Part shown: positions 44,697 to 55,100 of the stretch, piece by piece
Position numbering within the stretch: position 1 is the first letter of the stretch
Layout of the letters: each line of letters begins with the position of its first letter
Assembly (NCBI RefSeq): GCF_902498195.1
Contig: NZ_CABVIY010000010.1
Span: forward strand, 124,001-188,000
Direction: 5' to 3'
Length of the DNA stretch: 64,000 bases
Source of the DNA: Pseudomonas fluorescens
GTDB taxonomy: Bacteria > Pseudomonadota > Gammaproteobacteria > Pseudomonadales > Pseudomonadaceae
Position numbers and translations under genes: made by a program
Notes under the pieces: model-generated
The model's input: only the letters and a program-made list of their open reading frames with translations
The model's database searches: none
What the model was told of the DNA's origin: nothing

Positions 44697-44710
44697 ACTA
44701 ATCGGTTAGT
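44697..44710. promoter_or_regulatory. Small dyad upstream of betT
   Basis: ACTAA-TCGG-TTAGT, 55 bp before the betT start; a possible second operator in the betT leader. Confidence 0.3.
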
Positions 44711-44875
44711 GGGCAGCCGACCAGTGGGTGATATAAAGACACCCCGAAAAAAGCCCGAAGCCCTGCAGACGCCGTGGCGTACAGGTTTCGAGCTGATTCG
44801 GATGTCGGTTTGCCGCCATTTACACGTAGGAAAAAACTGTAAGCAGCGACGATTTGTCGCAGATCTTATTCTTTG

Positions 44876-44895
44876 TTGATTGAACGTTCAATCAA
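44876..44895. promoter_or_regulatory. BetI operator
   Basis: A perfect 20-bp palindrome with half-site TTGATTGAAC between betT and betI, 71 bp before the betI start. A TetR-family repressor gene next to it and the known BetI control of bet genes by choline make this the likely operator for both directions. GCGAC-GATTT-GTCGC at 44846-44860 lies beside it. Confidence 0.8.
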
Positions 44896-44965
44896 AACAA
44901 AATAGACTGGCCCTCAAGCCGATGGACGTTTTGCGTCTGCCGGAAGGCCTAAGGAGATGTGCAAG

Positions 44966-45559
44966 ATGCCCAAGGTCGGTATGCAACCCATCCGTCGCCA
45001 GCAATTGATCGAAGCCACGCTTCTGGCGGTTGATCAGGTCGGAATGGGGGACGCCAGCATTGCGCTGATCGCCCGTCTGGCCGGTGTCTCGAATGGCATC
45101 ATCAGTCACTATTTTCAGGACAAGAATGGCCTGATCGCCGCCACGATGCGGTATCTGATGAGCGTCCTCAGCGAGAACGTCACCACACGCCGGCTGGCGC
45201 TGGAAGATGACAGCCCACGGGCTCATCTGCAGGTGATTATCGAAGGCAACTTCGACGCCAGCCAGGTCAATGGCCCGGCAATGAAAACCTGGCTGGCCTT
45301 CTGGGCCACCAGCATGCACCAGCCGTCTTTGCACAGGTTGCAGCGGATCAACGATCACCGCCTGTATTCCAACCTGTGCTGCCAGTTCCGCCGCGTATTG
45401 CCGCTCGATGATGCGCGCAGCGCGGCCCGTGGCCTGGCAGCGCTCATTGACGGTTTGTGGTTGCGCGGCGCGCTGTCGGGAGACGCTTTCGACACCGGGC
45501 AGGCGCAACAGATCGCTTACGAATACATGGATATCCAACTGGCCAAGCGGGTGAGTTAG
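44966..45559 (+). CDS. betI: Choline-responsive TetR-type repressor
   Basis: A 197-residue TetR-family repressor with helix-turn-helix IALIARLAGVSNGIISHYFQDKNGL near residues 30-50. Two ATGs lie 9 bp apart; AAGGAG directly touches the first and is 9 nt from the second, so MPKVGMQPIRR at 44966 is chosen. It represses betIBA and betT without choline. betB follows after 62 bp. Confidence 0.95.
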   Translation: MPKVGMQPIRRQQLIEATLLAVDQVGMGDASIALIARLAGVSNGIISHYFQDKNGLIAATMRYLMSVLSENVTTRRLALEDDSPRAHLQVIIEGNFDASQVNGPAMKTWLAFWATSMHQPSLHRLQRINDHRLYSNLCCQFRRVLPLDDARSAARGLAALIDGLWLRGALSGDAFDTGQAQQIAYEYMDIQLAKRVS

Positions 45560-45621
45560 AGCACGCCTAGAACGCTCAACCCCCGGATCGCGCCAATCAC
45601 TGATGCACTTGCGAGGACTTT

Positions 45622-47094
45622 ATGGCCCGTTTCGAATTGCAAAAACTCTACATCGATGGCGCTTACTCCGACGCTGGCAGCGATGCCACCTTCGAAGCCA
45701 TCAACCCGGCTAACGGTGAAGTCCTCGCAAAAGTACAACGTGCGACCAAGGAAGACGTCGAGCGCGCTGTGGTCAGCGCCGAAAAGGGCCAGAAAATCTG
45801 GGCCGCCATGACCGCCATGGAGCGTTCGCGCATCCTGCGTCGCGCCGTGGACATCCTGCGTGAGCGCAACGACGAACTGGCCGCCCTGGAAACCCTGGAC
45901 ACCGGCAAGTCGTACTCCGAAACCCGCTACGTCGACATCGTCACCGGCGCCGACGTGCTGGAGTACTACGCAGGCCTGGTGCCGGCCATCGAAGGCGAGC
46001 AGATTCCGCTGCGCACCACCTCGTTCGTCTACACCCGTCGCGAGCCGCTGGGCGTCGTGGCCGGTATCGGCGCATGGAACTACCCGATCCAGATCGCCCT
46101 GTGGAAATCCGCGCCGGCCCTGGCGGCCGGTAACGCGATGATCTTCAAGCCAAGCGAAGTCACCTCGCTGACCACCCTGAAACTGGCCGAAATCTACACC
46201 GAAGCCGGCCTGCCAAACGGCGTGTTCAACGTCCTGACCGGCAGCGGCCGCGAAGTCGGCACCTGGCTGACCGAGCACCCGCGCATCGAGAAAATCTCGT
46301 TCACCGGCGGCACCGACACCGGCAAGAAAGTCATGGCCAGCGCCTCGGCGTCCTCGCTGAAAGACGTGACCATGGAACTGGGCGGCAAGTCCCCGCTGAT
46401 CATCTGCGACGACGCCGACCTGGATCGCGCTGCCGACACCGCGATGATGGCCAACTTCTACAGCTCCGGCCAGGTCTGCACCAACGGCACTCGCGTGTTC
46501 GTACCGGCGCACCTGAAAGCCGCTTTCGAAGCCAAGATCGTCGAGCGTGTCGCACGCATCCGCATCGGCAACCCGGAAGACGAAAACACCAACTTCGGCC
46601 CGCTGGTCAGCTTCGCCCACATGGAAAACGTGTTGGGCTACATCGCCAAGGGCAAGGAAGAAGGCGCACGCGTCCTGTGCGGCGGCGAACGCCTGACCGA
46701 GGGCGAATTCGCCAAGGGCGCGTTCGTGGCACCGACCGTGTTCACCGACTGCACTGACGACATGACCATCGTGCGTGAAGAAATCTTTGGCCCGGTGATG
46801 GCGATCCTCACCTACGAAACCGAAGAAGAAGTGATCCGCCGCGCCAACGACACCGACTTCGGCCTGGCGGCCGGTATCGTCACCAAGGACCTGAACCGCG
46901 CCCACCGCGTGATTCATCAACTCGAAGCCGGTATCTGCTGGATCAACGCCTGGGGCGAATCCGACGCCAAGATGCCGGTCGGCGGCTACAAGCAGTCGGG
47001 TGTTGGCCGTGAGAACGGGATCAGCTCGCTGAACAACTTCACCCGCATCAAATCGGTACAGGTCGAGCTGGGCGATTACGCCTCGGTGTTCTAA
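45622..47094 (+). CDS. betB: Betaine aldehyde dehydrogenase
   Basis: A 490-residue aldehyde dehydrogenase. Active-site Glu is in TMELGGKSPL and Cys in SGQVCTNGTRVF; the cofactor loop is FTGGTDTGKKV. It oxidises betaine aldehyde to glycine betaine, supplying osmoprotectant and the substrate of GbcAB. Middle gene of betIBA. Confidence 0.96.
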   Translation: MARFELQKLYIDGAYSDAGSDATFEAINPANGEVLAKVQRATKEDVERAVVSAEKGQKIWAAMTAMERSRILRRAVDILRERNDELAALETLDTGKSYSETRYVDIVTGADVLEYYAGLVPAIEGEQIPLRTTSFVYTRREPLGVVAGIGAWNYPIQIALWKSAPALAAGNAMIFKPSEVTSLTTLKLAEIYTEAGLPNGVFNVLTGSGREVGTWLTEHPRIEKISFTGGTDTGKKVMASASASSLKDVTMELGGKSPLIICDDADLDRAADTAMMANFYSSGQVCTNGTRVFVPAHLKAAFEAKIVERVARIRIGNPEDENTNFGPLVSFAHMENVLGYIAKGKEEGARVLCGGERLTEGEFAKGAFVAPTVFTDCTDDMTIVREEIFGPVMAILTYETEEEVIRRANDTDFGLAAGIVTKDLNRAHRVIHQLEAGICWINAWGESDAKMPVGGYKQSGVGRENGISSLNNFTRIKSVQVELGDYASVF

Positions 47095-47180
47095 CGACCC
47101 GAGCCTTGTATTGCTCGCGAATCGAGTGCGCAGCACTCGCCATGGCCTGACCTGAACCAACTTCAAAGAGGGTGCATTCC

Positions 47181-48881
47181 ATGTCCCAAGAATTCGATTA
47201 CATCATCATCGGTGCCGGCTCGGCCGGTAACACCCTGGCGACCCGCCTGACCGAAGACGCGGGCGTCACCGTCCTGCTGCTCGAAGCCGGCGGCCCGGAC
47301 TACCGTTTCGACTTCCGCACGCAAATGCCGGCCGCCCTGGCGTTCCCGCTGCAAGGCCGTCGCTACAACTGGGCCTACGAAACCGATCCGGAGCCGCACA
47401 TGGACGGTCGCCGGATGGAATGCGGTCGCGGCAAGGGCCTGGGCGGTTCCTCGCTGATCAACGGCATGTGCTACATCCGCGGCAACGCCATGGACTACGA
47501 CGGCTGGGCCAAGTTGCCAGGCCTGGAAGACTGGTCCTACCTCGATTGCCTGCCTTATTTCCGCAAGGCGGAAACCCGTGACATCGGCCCCAACGACTAC
47601 CACGGCGGCGAAGGCCCGGTCAGCGTGACCACGCCAAAAGCCGGTAATAACCCACTGTTCCACGCCATGGTTGAAGCCGGCGTACAGGCCGGTTACCCGC
47701 GCACCGAAGACCTCAACGGTTACCAGCAGGAAGGCTTCGGCCCAATGGACCGCACCGTGACGCCTAAAGGCCGTCGTGCTTCCACCGCCCGTGGTTACCT
47801 CGACGTGGCCAAGAAGCGTTCGACCCTGACCATTGTCACTCACGCCCTGACCGACAAGATCCTGTTCGAAGGCAAGCGCGCGGTTGGCGTGCGTTACCTG
47901 GTCGGCGCCGCGGAAGAACGCGTTGAAGTGAAGGCGCGCAAAGAAGTGCTGCTGTGCTCCGGCGCCATCGCTTCGCCGCAGATTCTGCAACGTTCCGGTG
48001 TCGGCCCTGCCGAACTGCTGAACACGCTGGACATTCCGGTGGTCCACGACCTGCCGGGCGTGGGTGAAAACCTGCAGGACCACCTTGAGCTGTATCTGCA
48101 ATACGCCTGCACCCAACCGGTCTCGCTGTACCCGTCGCTGCTCTTGCACAACCAGCCGGCCATCGGTGCCGAATGGCTGTTCAACGGCACCGGCATCGGC
48201 GCCAGCAACCAGTTCGAAGCCGGCGGTTTCATCCGCACCCGTCCGGAATTCGAATGGCCGAACATCCAGTACCACTTCCTGCCGGTGGCGATTAACTACA
48301 ACGGCAGCAACGGTGTGAAAGAGCACGGCTTCCAGGCGCACATGGGCTCCATGCGTTCCCCGAGCCGCGGTCGCATCCAGGCCAAGTCCAAGGACCCGCG
48401 CCAGCACCCGAGCATCCTGTTCAACTACATGGCCACCGAGCAGGACTGGCAGGAATTCCGCGACGGCATCCGCCTGACCCGGGAAATCATGCAGCAACCT
48501 GCGCTCGACGCCTTCCGTGGCCGCGAAATCAGCCCGGGTATCGAGGTGCAAACCGACGAGCAACTGGACCAGTTCATCCGCGAACACGCCGAAACCGCGT
48601 TCCACCCGTCCTGCTCGTGCAAGATGGGCACCGATGAGATGGCCGTGGTCGATGGCGAAGGTCGCGTGCATGGCCTGCAAGGCCTGCGCGTGGTCGATGC
48701 CTCGATCATGCCGATCATCACCACCGGCAACCTGAACGCACCGACGATCATGATGGCCGAGAAAATCGCCGATAAGATCCGTGGTCGCCAGCCGTTGCCG
48801 CGCAGCAAGGCTGATTACTATGTGGCGGGTGAGGCGCCGGTTAAGGGCAAGCCGTTGCGGGAAGTGAGTCAGACTGCTTAA
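47181..48881 (+). CDS. betA: Choline dehydrogenase
   Basis: A 566-residue GMC flavoprotein: FAD motif YIIIGAGSAGNTLATRL at the N-terminus, GLGGSSLINGMCYIRGN, CSGAIASPQIL and C-terminal FHPSCSCKMG and TGNLNAPTIMMAEK. It oxidises choline to betaine aldehyde. The ATG at 47181 (MSQEFDY) has GAGG 9 nt upstream; an in-frame GTG at 47172 is less likely. Confidence 0.96.
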   Translation: MSQEFDYIIIGAGSAGNTLATRLTEDAGVTVLLLEAGGPDYRFDFRTQMPAALAFPLQGRRYNWAYETDPEPHMDGRRMECGRGKGLGGSSLINGMCYIRGNAMDYDGWAKLPGLEDWSYLDCLPYFRKAETRDIGPNDYHGGEGPVSVTTPKAGNNPLFHAMVEAGVQAGYPRTEDLNGYQQEGFGPMDRTVTPKGRRASTARGYLDVAKKRSTLTIVTHALTDKILFEGKRAVGVRYLVGAAEERVEVKARKEVLLCSGAIASPQILQRSGVGPAELLNTLDIPVVHDLPGVGENLQDHLELYLQYACTQPVSLYPSLLLHNQPAIGAEWLFNGTGIGASNQFEAGGFIRTRPEFEWPNIQYHFLPVAINYNGSNGVKEHGFQAHMGSMRSPSRGRIQAKSKDPRQHPSILFNYMATEQDWQEFRDGIRLTREIMQQPALDAFRGREISPGIEVQTDEQLDQFIREHAETAFHPSCSCKMGTDEMAVVDGEGRVHGLQGLRVVDASIMPIITTGNLNAPTIMMAEKIADKIRGRQPLPRSKADYYVAGEAPVKGKPLREVSQTA

Positions 48882-48904
48882 GGCATAACACCGCGTCACG
48901 GCTA

Positions 48905-48997
48905 TTCGCGAGCAAGCCCGCTCCCACACTTGATCTCCAGTGAACACAGATTTTGTGTACCCCCAGGATCAAATGTGGGAGCGGGCTTGCTCGCGAA
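48905..48997. repeat. REPIN downstream of betA
   Basis: Inverted pair of the main REP family about 20 bp past the betA stop, probably ending the operon mRNA. Confidence 0.9.
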
Positions 48998-49131
48998 GGG
49001 GCCCTAAAAAACAACACATCACTTCCAACCCTTCCCTTGATCCATCCCCCGACGCAGGCCTACTCTAGCGCCACGCAAACGCTTCACCCTCCCCTCGCGA
49101 CATCGATGCTCCACACCAAGGAGGTTCCCGA

Positions 49132-50574
49132 ATGTTCGATTTCCACCCCCAGCTCAAGCAGCGATTCGCTGCCTTGCGCACGGGCGCTGAATTCTTTTCC
49201 CTGCGCTATGTGCGCGAGTCCGGCCAGTACCTGTCGGTGCGCAAGAATGTCGCCGAGCCGCCCAGCCTGCGCCGCGACGAAGGCGCGATGCTGACCGTGC
49301 GGGTCAATGGCGTCGAGGCTTATGCCGCCACCAATGACCTGTCGCAACAAGGCCTGCAAGCCGCCCTCGAACGCGCCGAACAGCAGGCCCGCCGGCTCAA
49401 GCCCCACGCCTTGCTGGACCTGCGCGAACAAGCCGTCTCCAGCGACCGCGCCGATTACTTCTCGCCGAACCTCGACCAGCCGTTCCCGTCCCTGAGCGAT
49501 TGCTACCAGCTGCTTGGCGCCGAATCCGCCGCCGTGCCCAAGGACGAGCGCCTGGTGAACTGGCAGGTGAGCATCGGCATCACCCACGTCGAGCAGATCT
49601 ACCTCAACAACGCCGGCGCGGAACTGCGCCAGGCCCAGCGCTTCGTTTACCCGGGCCTGGATGTCACCGCCTACGACGGCAACGACAGCCAGACCCGCAC
49701 CCTCGGTCGCGAGAACTTCGGCCAACAGGGCGGCTTTGATGTGATCAGCCGTTGCGGCCTGGTCGGAGCCGGTCCGAAAATCGCCGACCAGGCGCTGCAA
49801 TTGCTGCTGGCGCCGAACACCCCGCAAGGCCCCCGCGACCTGTTGCTGATGCCCGACCAGATGATGCTGCAGATCCACGAATCCATCGGCCACCCGCTGG
49901 AGCTGGACCGTATCCTGGGCGACGAGCGCAATTACGCCGGCACCAGTTTCGTCAAGGCCGAAGATTTCGGCCGCCTGCAATACGGCTCCAGCCTGCTCAA
50001 CGTGACCTTCGACCCGGACATTCCCGAGCAGCTCGCCAGCTACGGCCATGACGACGACGGCAGCGCCGCCAGCAAACAGTTCCTGATCCGCGAAGGCCTG
50101 CTGCTGCGGCCGCTGGGGGGTGCGCTGTCGCAGTTCCGCGCCGGCCTGGACGGTGTCGCCAACAGCCGCGCCTGTGGCTGGAACCGGCCGCCAATCGATC
50201 GCATGGCCAACCTGAATATCGAGCCCGGCGATCAGCCGCTGGAGCAACTGATCGGCAACATCGAGCACGGCATCCTGATGAGCACCAACCGCTCCTGGTC
50301 CATCGACGATGCGCGCAACAAGTTCCAGTTCGGCTGCGAATGGGGCCAGTTGATCGAAAACGGCGAACTCAAGGGCGTGGTGAAGAACCCGAACTACCGG
50401 GCGATTTCCGCACAATTCTGGAAAAGCCTCAGCGCGGTCGGCGATGCCAACACCTTCAAGGTGCTCGGGACGCCCAACTGCGGCAAGGGCGAACCGAACC
50501 AGGTGATCCGCGTCGGCCATGCGTCGCCGGCCTGCGTGTTCAGCAACGTTGATGTGTTTGGGGGAGACGCCTGA
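49132..50574 (+). CDS. TldD-like metallopeptidase
   Basis: A 480-residue TldD/PmbA-family protein with the zinc motif HESIGH (HExxxH) in QIHESIGHPLELDRILGDE at about residues 245-263 and a distal Cys region NCGKGEPNQ. TldD/TldE pairs form a hetero-oligomer that trims unfolded or precursor peptides. It overlaps the next gene by one base, showing coupling. It seems to be an extra pair rather than the housekeeping tldD/pmbA, whose usual neighbours are absent. Confidence 0.88.
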   Translation: MFDFHPQLKQRFAALRTGAEFFSLRYVRESGQYLSVRKNVAEPPSLRRDEGAMLTVRVNGVEAYAATNDLSQQGLQAALERAEQQARRLKPHALLDLREQAVSSDRADYFSPNLDQPFPSLSDCYQLLGAESAAVPKDERLVNWQVSIGITHVEQIYLNNAGAELRQAQRFVYPGLDVTAYDGNDSQTRTLGRENFGQQGGFDVISRCGLVGAGPKIADQALQLLLAPNTPQGPRDLLLMPDQMMLQIHESIGHPLELDRILGDERNYAGTSFVKAEDFGRLQYGSSLLNVTFDPDIPEQLASYGHDDDGSAASKQFLIREGLLLRPLGGALSQFRAGLDGVANSRACGWNRPPIDRMANLNIEPGDQPLEQLIGNIEHGILMSTNRSWSIDDARNKFQFGCEWGQLIENGELKGVVKNPNYRAISAQFWKSLSAVGDANTFKVLGTPNCGKGEPNQVIRVGHASPACVFSNVDVFGGDA

Positions 50575-51911
50575 TGACCACTTCAAAAGCCCAGGCCGAA
50601 TCGTTCAAGGCATTGGTCAACGGCTTGCGCGACTCCCTGCGCGAACCGGAGCAATTCACCCTCAGCTACGCCGCCGAGTCGTCGGCCTTCGTGCGTTTCA
50701 ACCACGCCAAGGTGCGTCAGGCCGGGCAAGTGCAGCAGGCGAGCATCGGTCTGAAACTGATCAACGATGGCCGCCACGCCGACCTCGACATCACCCTGTC
50801 CGGCGATCCGCTGGTGGACCGGCAGCGCTTGGCCGAAGGCCTGCAACAGCTGCGTGAAACCCTGCCGCTGCTGCCGCAGGACCCGTACCTGCTGCTCAAC
50901 TACAACGGTTGGCAAAGCAAGAACGTGCAGGAGCACCCGCTGCCGGACACCGAGCAGGTGGTCGCTGAAATCACCCGGGCTGCCGAAGGCCTGGACCTGG
51001 TGGGGTTCTACGCCGCCGGTCCCATCAGCCGTGGCTTCGCCAGTTCGGCCGGGGCGTTCGGCTGGCATCAGGCCAACAGCTTCAACTTCGATTTCAGCCT
51101 GTTCCACGAAAACGGCCAGGCCGTGAAAGCCAGCTACGCCGGCCACGACTGGAGCAGCGAGGGTTTCGCCAAGCGCTTCCAGCAGGCCCGCGAGCAACTT
51201 GAATTCCTGGGGCGGCCACTGCGCACCCTGGCGCCGGGGCAATACCGCGCTTACCTGGCACCGGCCGCGCTGGAAGAAATCATGGGCATGCTGTGCTGGG
51301 GCGGGTTTTCAGCACAGTCGATTGCCAGCAAAAGCAGCCCGCTGCAGAAACTCTACGGTGGCGATCAAACCTTCAGCCCGCTGGTGTCGCTGGATGAACA
51401 CGTCAGCGGCTCGTTGAGCCCGGCGTTCTCCGATGAAGGCTATCCGCGCAGTGATCTCGGGCTGATTGTCGAGGGCAAGGCCGGCGCGCAACTGGTCGGT
51501 TCACGCAGCGCCGCCGAGTACGGCTTGACGGCCAACGGCGCCAGCGGCGGGGAGTCGCCGAGCGCCCTGAACATGCAATCCGGCGGGCTGCCGGAAGCGG
51601 ACATCCTCAAGCAACTGGGCACCGGGCTGTACATCAGCAACCTGTGGTACCTGAACTTCTCGGACCAACCGGCGGCGCGCCTGACCGGCATGACCCGGTT
51701 CGCGACCTTCTGGGTCGAGAATGGCGAGATCCAGGCACCGGTGAGCACCATGCGCTTCGATGACAGCGCCTTCAGCCTGCTCGGTTCGCAGCTGGAAGCG
51801 TTGACGCAAGAGCGCGAGTTGCTGTTGTCGGCCAGCACCTACAGCCAGCGGGCAACGGCTTCGGCGTTGCTACCGGGGGCACTTGTCAGCCGGCTGACAT
51901 TAACCCTGTAA
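50574..51911 (+). CDS. TldE/PmbA-like partner protein
   Basis: A 445-residue TldD/PmbA-family protein without the HExxxH motif, as expected for the non-catalytic TldE partner. Conserved family segments such as LAPAALEEIMGML and FWVENGEIQAPV are visible. It starts within the stop codon of the TldD-like gene (TGATG). Confidence 0.87.
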   Translation: MTTSKAQAESFKALVNGLRDSLREPEQFTLSYAAESSAFVRFNHAKVRQAGQVQQASIGLKLINDGRHADLDITLSGDPLVDRQRLAEGLQQLRETLPLLPQDPYLLLNYNGWQSKNVQEHPLPDTEQVVAEITRAAEGLDLVGFYAAGPISRGFASSAGAFGWHQANSFNFDFSLFHENGQAVKASYAGHDWSSEGFAKRFQQAREQLEFLGRPLRTLAPGQYRAYLAPAALEEIMGMLCWGGFSAQSIASKSSPLQKLYGGDQTFSPLVSLDEHVSGSLSPAFSDEGYPRSDLGLIVEGKAGAQLVGSRSAAEYGLTANGASGGESPSALNMQSGGLPEADILKQLGTGLYISNLWYLNFSDQPAARLTGMTRFATFWVENGEIQAPVSTMRFDDSAFSLLGSQLEALTQERELLLSASTYSQRATASALLPGALVSRLTLTL

Positions 51912-51939
51912 ACACCGACCCGTAGCACACAGAGGCCCC

Positions 51940-52029
51940 TGTGAGAGCGGGCTTGCTCGCGAAAGCGGTGGGTCAGTCGACATTGATGCCGAATGTTATG
52001 GCCTCTTCGCGAGCCAGCCCGCTCCCACA
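51940..52029. repeat. REPIN upstream of MFS gene
   Basis: Inverted pair with small changes in each arm (GTGAGAGCGGGC; GAGCCAGCCCGC), between the TldE-like gene and the MFS gene. Confidence 0.85.
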
Positions 52030-52084
52030 TGGATTGCGACCGACATCGATCTTGCATTAACCACTTCAACTGACAAGAGGTCCC

Positions 52085-53512
52085 ATGCCCAACCGCCCGC
52101 CGCTCGATCCTGTCACCGCCCGCTGGGTGCCGTGGGTTGTCGCCATTGCCTTCTTCATGCAGTCCCTCGACGGGACCATCCTCAATACCGCCCTGCCGGC
52201 CATGGCCGCGGACCTGGCGGAAGACCCGCTGCGCATGCAGGGCGTGATCATCGCCTACATGCTCACCGTCGCCCTGCTGATCCCGGCCTCGGGCTGGATC
52301 GCGGATCGCTTCGGCACCAAGAAAATCTTCTTCAGCGCCATTCTGTTGTTCAGCATCGGCTCGCTGCTCTGTGCAATGTCGAACAGCCTCACCCTGCTGA
52401 TTGGCGCCCGGGTCGTCCAGGGCCTGGGCGGCGCCTTGATGCTGCCGGTCGGTCGGCTGGTGGTGCTGCGTGCCTACCCGCGTTCGGAGCTGGTGCGGAT
52501 CATGGGCTTTATCACCATTCCCGGCCTGCTCGGCCCATTGCTGGGCCCGACGACCGGCGGCTGGATGGTTGAGTATCTGTCCTGGCACTGGATCTTCCTG
52601 ATCAACCTGCCTGTGGGCCTGATCGGTTGCTACGCGGTGTGGAAGTTCATACCGGACTTGCGCGGTACGGAACGCACGCGCTTCGACGGCATTGGCTTCC
52701 TTCTGTTCGGGGCGGCGATGATCCTGATCACCATCGCCATGGAAGGACTGGGCGAACTGCACCTGCCGCACCTGCGGGTGATGTTGTTGCTGTTCGGCGG
52801 CATGGCCTGCCTGGCGGCCTACTGGTTGCGCGCCGGGCATATCGACAATCCGTTGTTCGCGCCGTCGCTGTTCAAGACCCGGACCTTCGCCGTCGGCATT
52901 CTCGGCAACCTGTTCGCCCGACTCGGCAGCGGCGCCCTGCCCTTCCTCGTGCCGTTGCTGCTGCAAGTGGCGCTGGGGTATTCGCCGTCACAGGCCGGAA
53001 TGAGCATGCTGCCGCTGGCCGCGGCGGCGATGATCGCCAAGTGGGTGGCGCGGCCGTTGATCGAACGCCTGGGCTACCGCATCGTGCTGACCGGCAACAC
53101 CCTGGCGCTGGGGATCATGCTGGCAAGCATGGGCCTGGTCAGCGAGCAGACGCCCTACTGGCTGCTGCTGTGCCTGCTGGCAATCCTCGGAGCGATCAAC
53201 TCCTTGCAGTTCACCGCGATGAACACCGTGACCCTGATCGACCTGGACGACGCCAGCGCCAGCAGTGGCAACAGTTTGCTGTCGGTGGTGGCGCAATTGT
53301 CCCTGAGCCTGGGTGTGGCCTGTGCCGGTGCGCTGCTGGGCGGCTTTACCGCAGAGGTCGGAAATGACGGCGTTCAGACCGTTTTGGGCGCTTTTCAGCT
53401 GACGTTCGTGACCGTTGGCATCATGGCGATGCTGGCGGCGACGATCTTTTCGCAGCTATCAAAGGAAGACGGACGGCGCGTCAAGCGTCCGGAAGAGCAC
53501 ATCGAACCTTAG
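52085..53512 (+). CDS. mdtD: MFS multidrug exporter, DHA2 (MdtD-like) family
   Basis: A 475-residue, 14-helix major facilitator with QSLDGTILNTALPAMA in helix 1, WIADRFGTKKIF in the first loop and GPTTGGWMVEYLSWHWIFLINLP (motif C then motif of helix 6). Family members extrude drugs by proton antiport. The annotation as MdtD rests on overall pattern; substrate unknown. Stands alone between a REPIN and dbpA. Confidence 0.85.
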   Translation: MPNRPPLDPVTARWVPWVVAIAFFMQSLDGTILNTALPAMAADLAEDPLRMQGVIIAYMLTVALLIPASGWIADRFGTKKIFFSAILLFSIGSLLCAMSNSLTLLIGARVVQGLGGALMLPVGRLVVLRAYPRSELVRIMGFITIPGLLGPLLGPTTGGWMVEYLSWHWIFLINLPVGLIGCYAVWKFIPDLRGTERTRFDGIGFLLFGAAMILITIAMEGLGELHLPHLRVMLLLFGGMACLAAYWLRAGHIDNPLFAPSLFKTRTFAVGILGNLFARLGSGALPFLVPLLLQVALGYSPSQAGMSMLPLAAAAMIAKWVARPLIERLGYRIVLTGNTLALGIMLASMGLVSEQTPYWLLLCLLAILGAINSLQFTAMNTVTLIDLDDASASSGNSLLSVVAQLSLSLGVACAGALLGGFTAEVGNDGVQTVLGAFQLTFVTVGIMAMLAATIFSQLSKEDGRRVKRPEEHIEP

Positions 53513-53569
53513 GGCGAATGGCCATCGGACTGGTACACTGCGCAACATTTTGTTTTGCAGGCCAGTCCC

Positions 53570-54955
<1,386 letters not shown>

Positions 54956-54973
54956 CAACTGCACGCATCCCCC

Positions 54974-55064
54974 TGTGGGAGCGGGCTTGCTCGCGAATGC
55001 AACCTGCCAGTCAGCCTATCGGTCGACTGACACAGCGCTTTCGCGAGCAAGCCCGCTCCCACAG
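54974..55064. repeat. REPIN downstream of dbpA
   Basis: Inverted pair of the main REP family with a 40-bp spacer. Confidence 0.9.
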
Positions 55065-55100
55065 TTTGTTTTGTGGTGAACACATTTAGAGGACACCGTT

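Noticed and set aside
45556..48947. Long minus-strand open frames
   Set aside because: They mirror betB and betA, whose sequence matches known families throughout.
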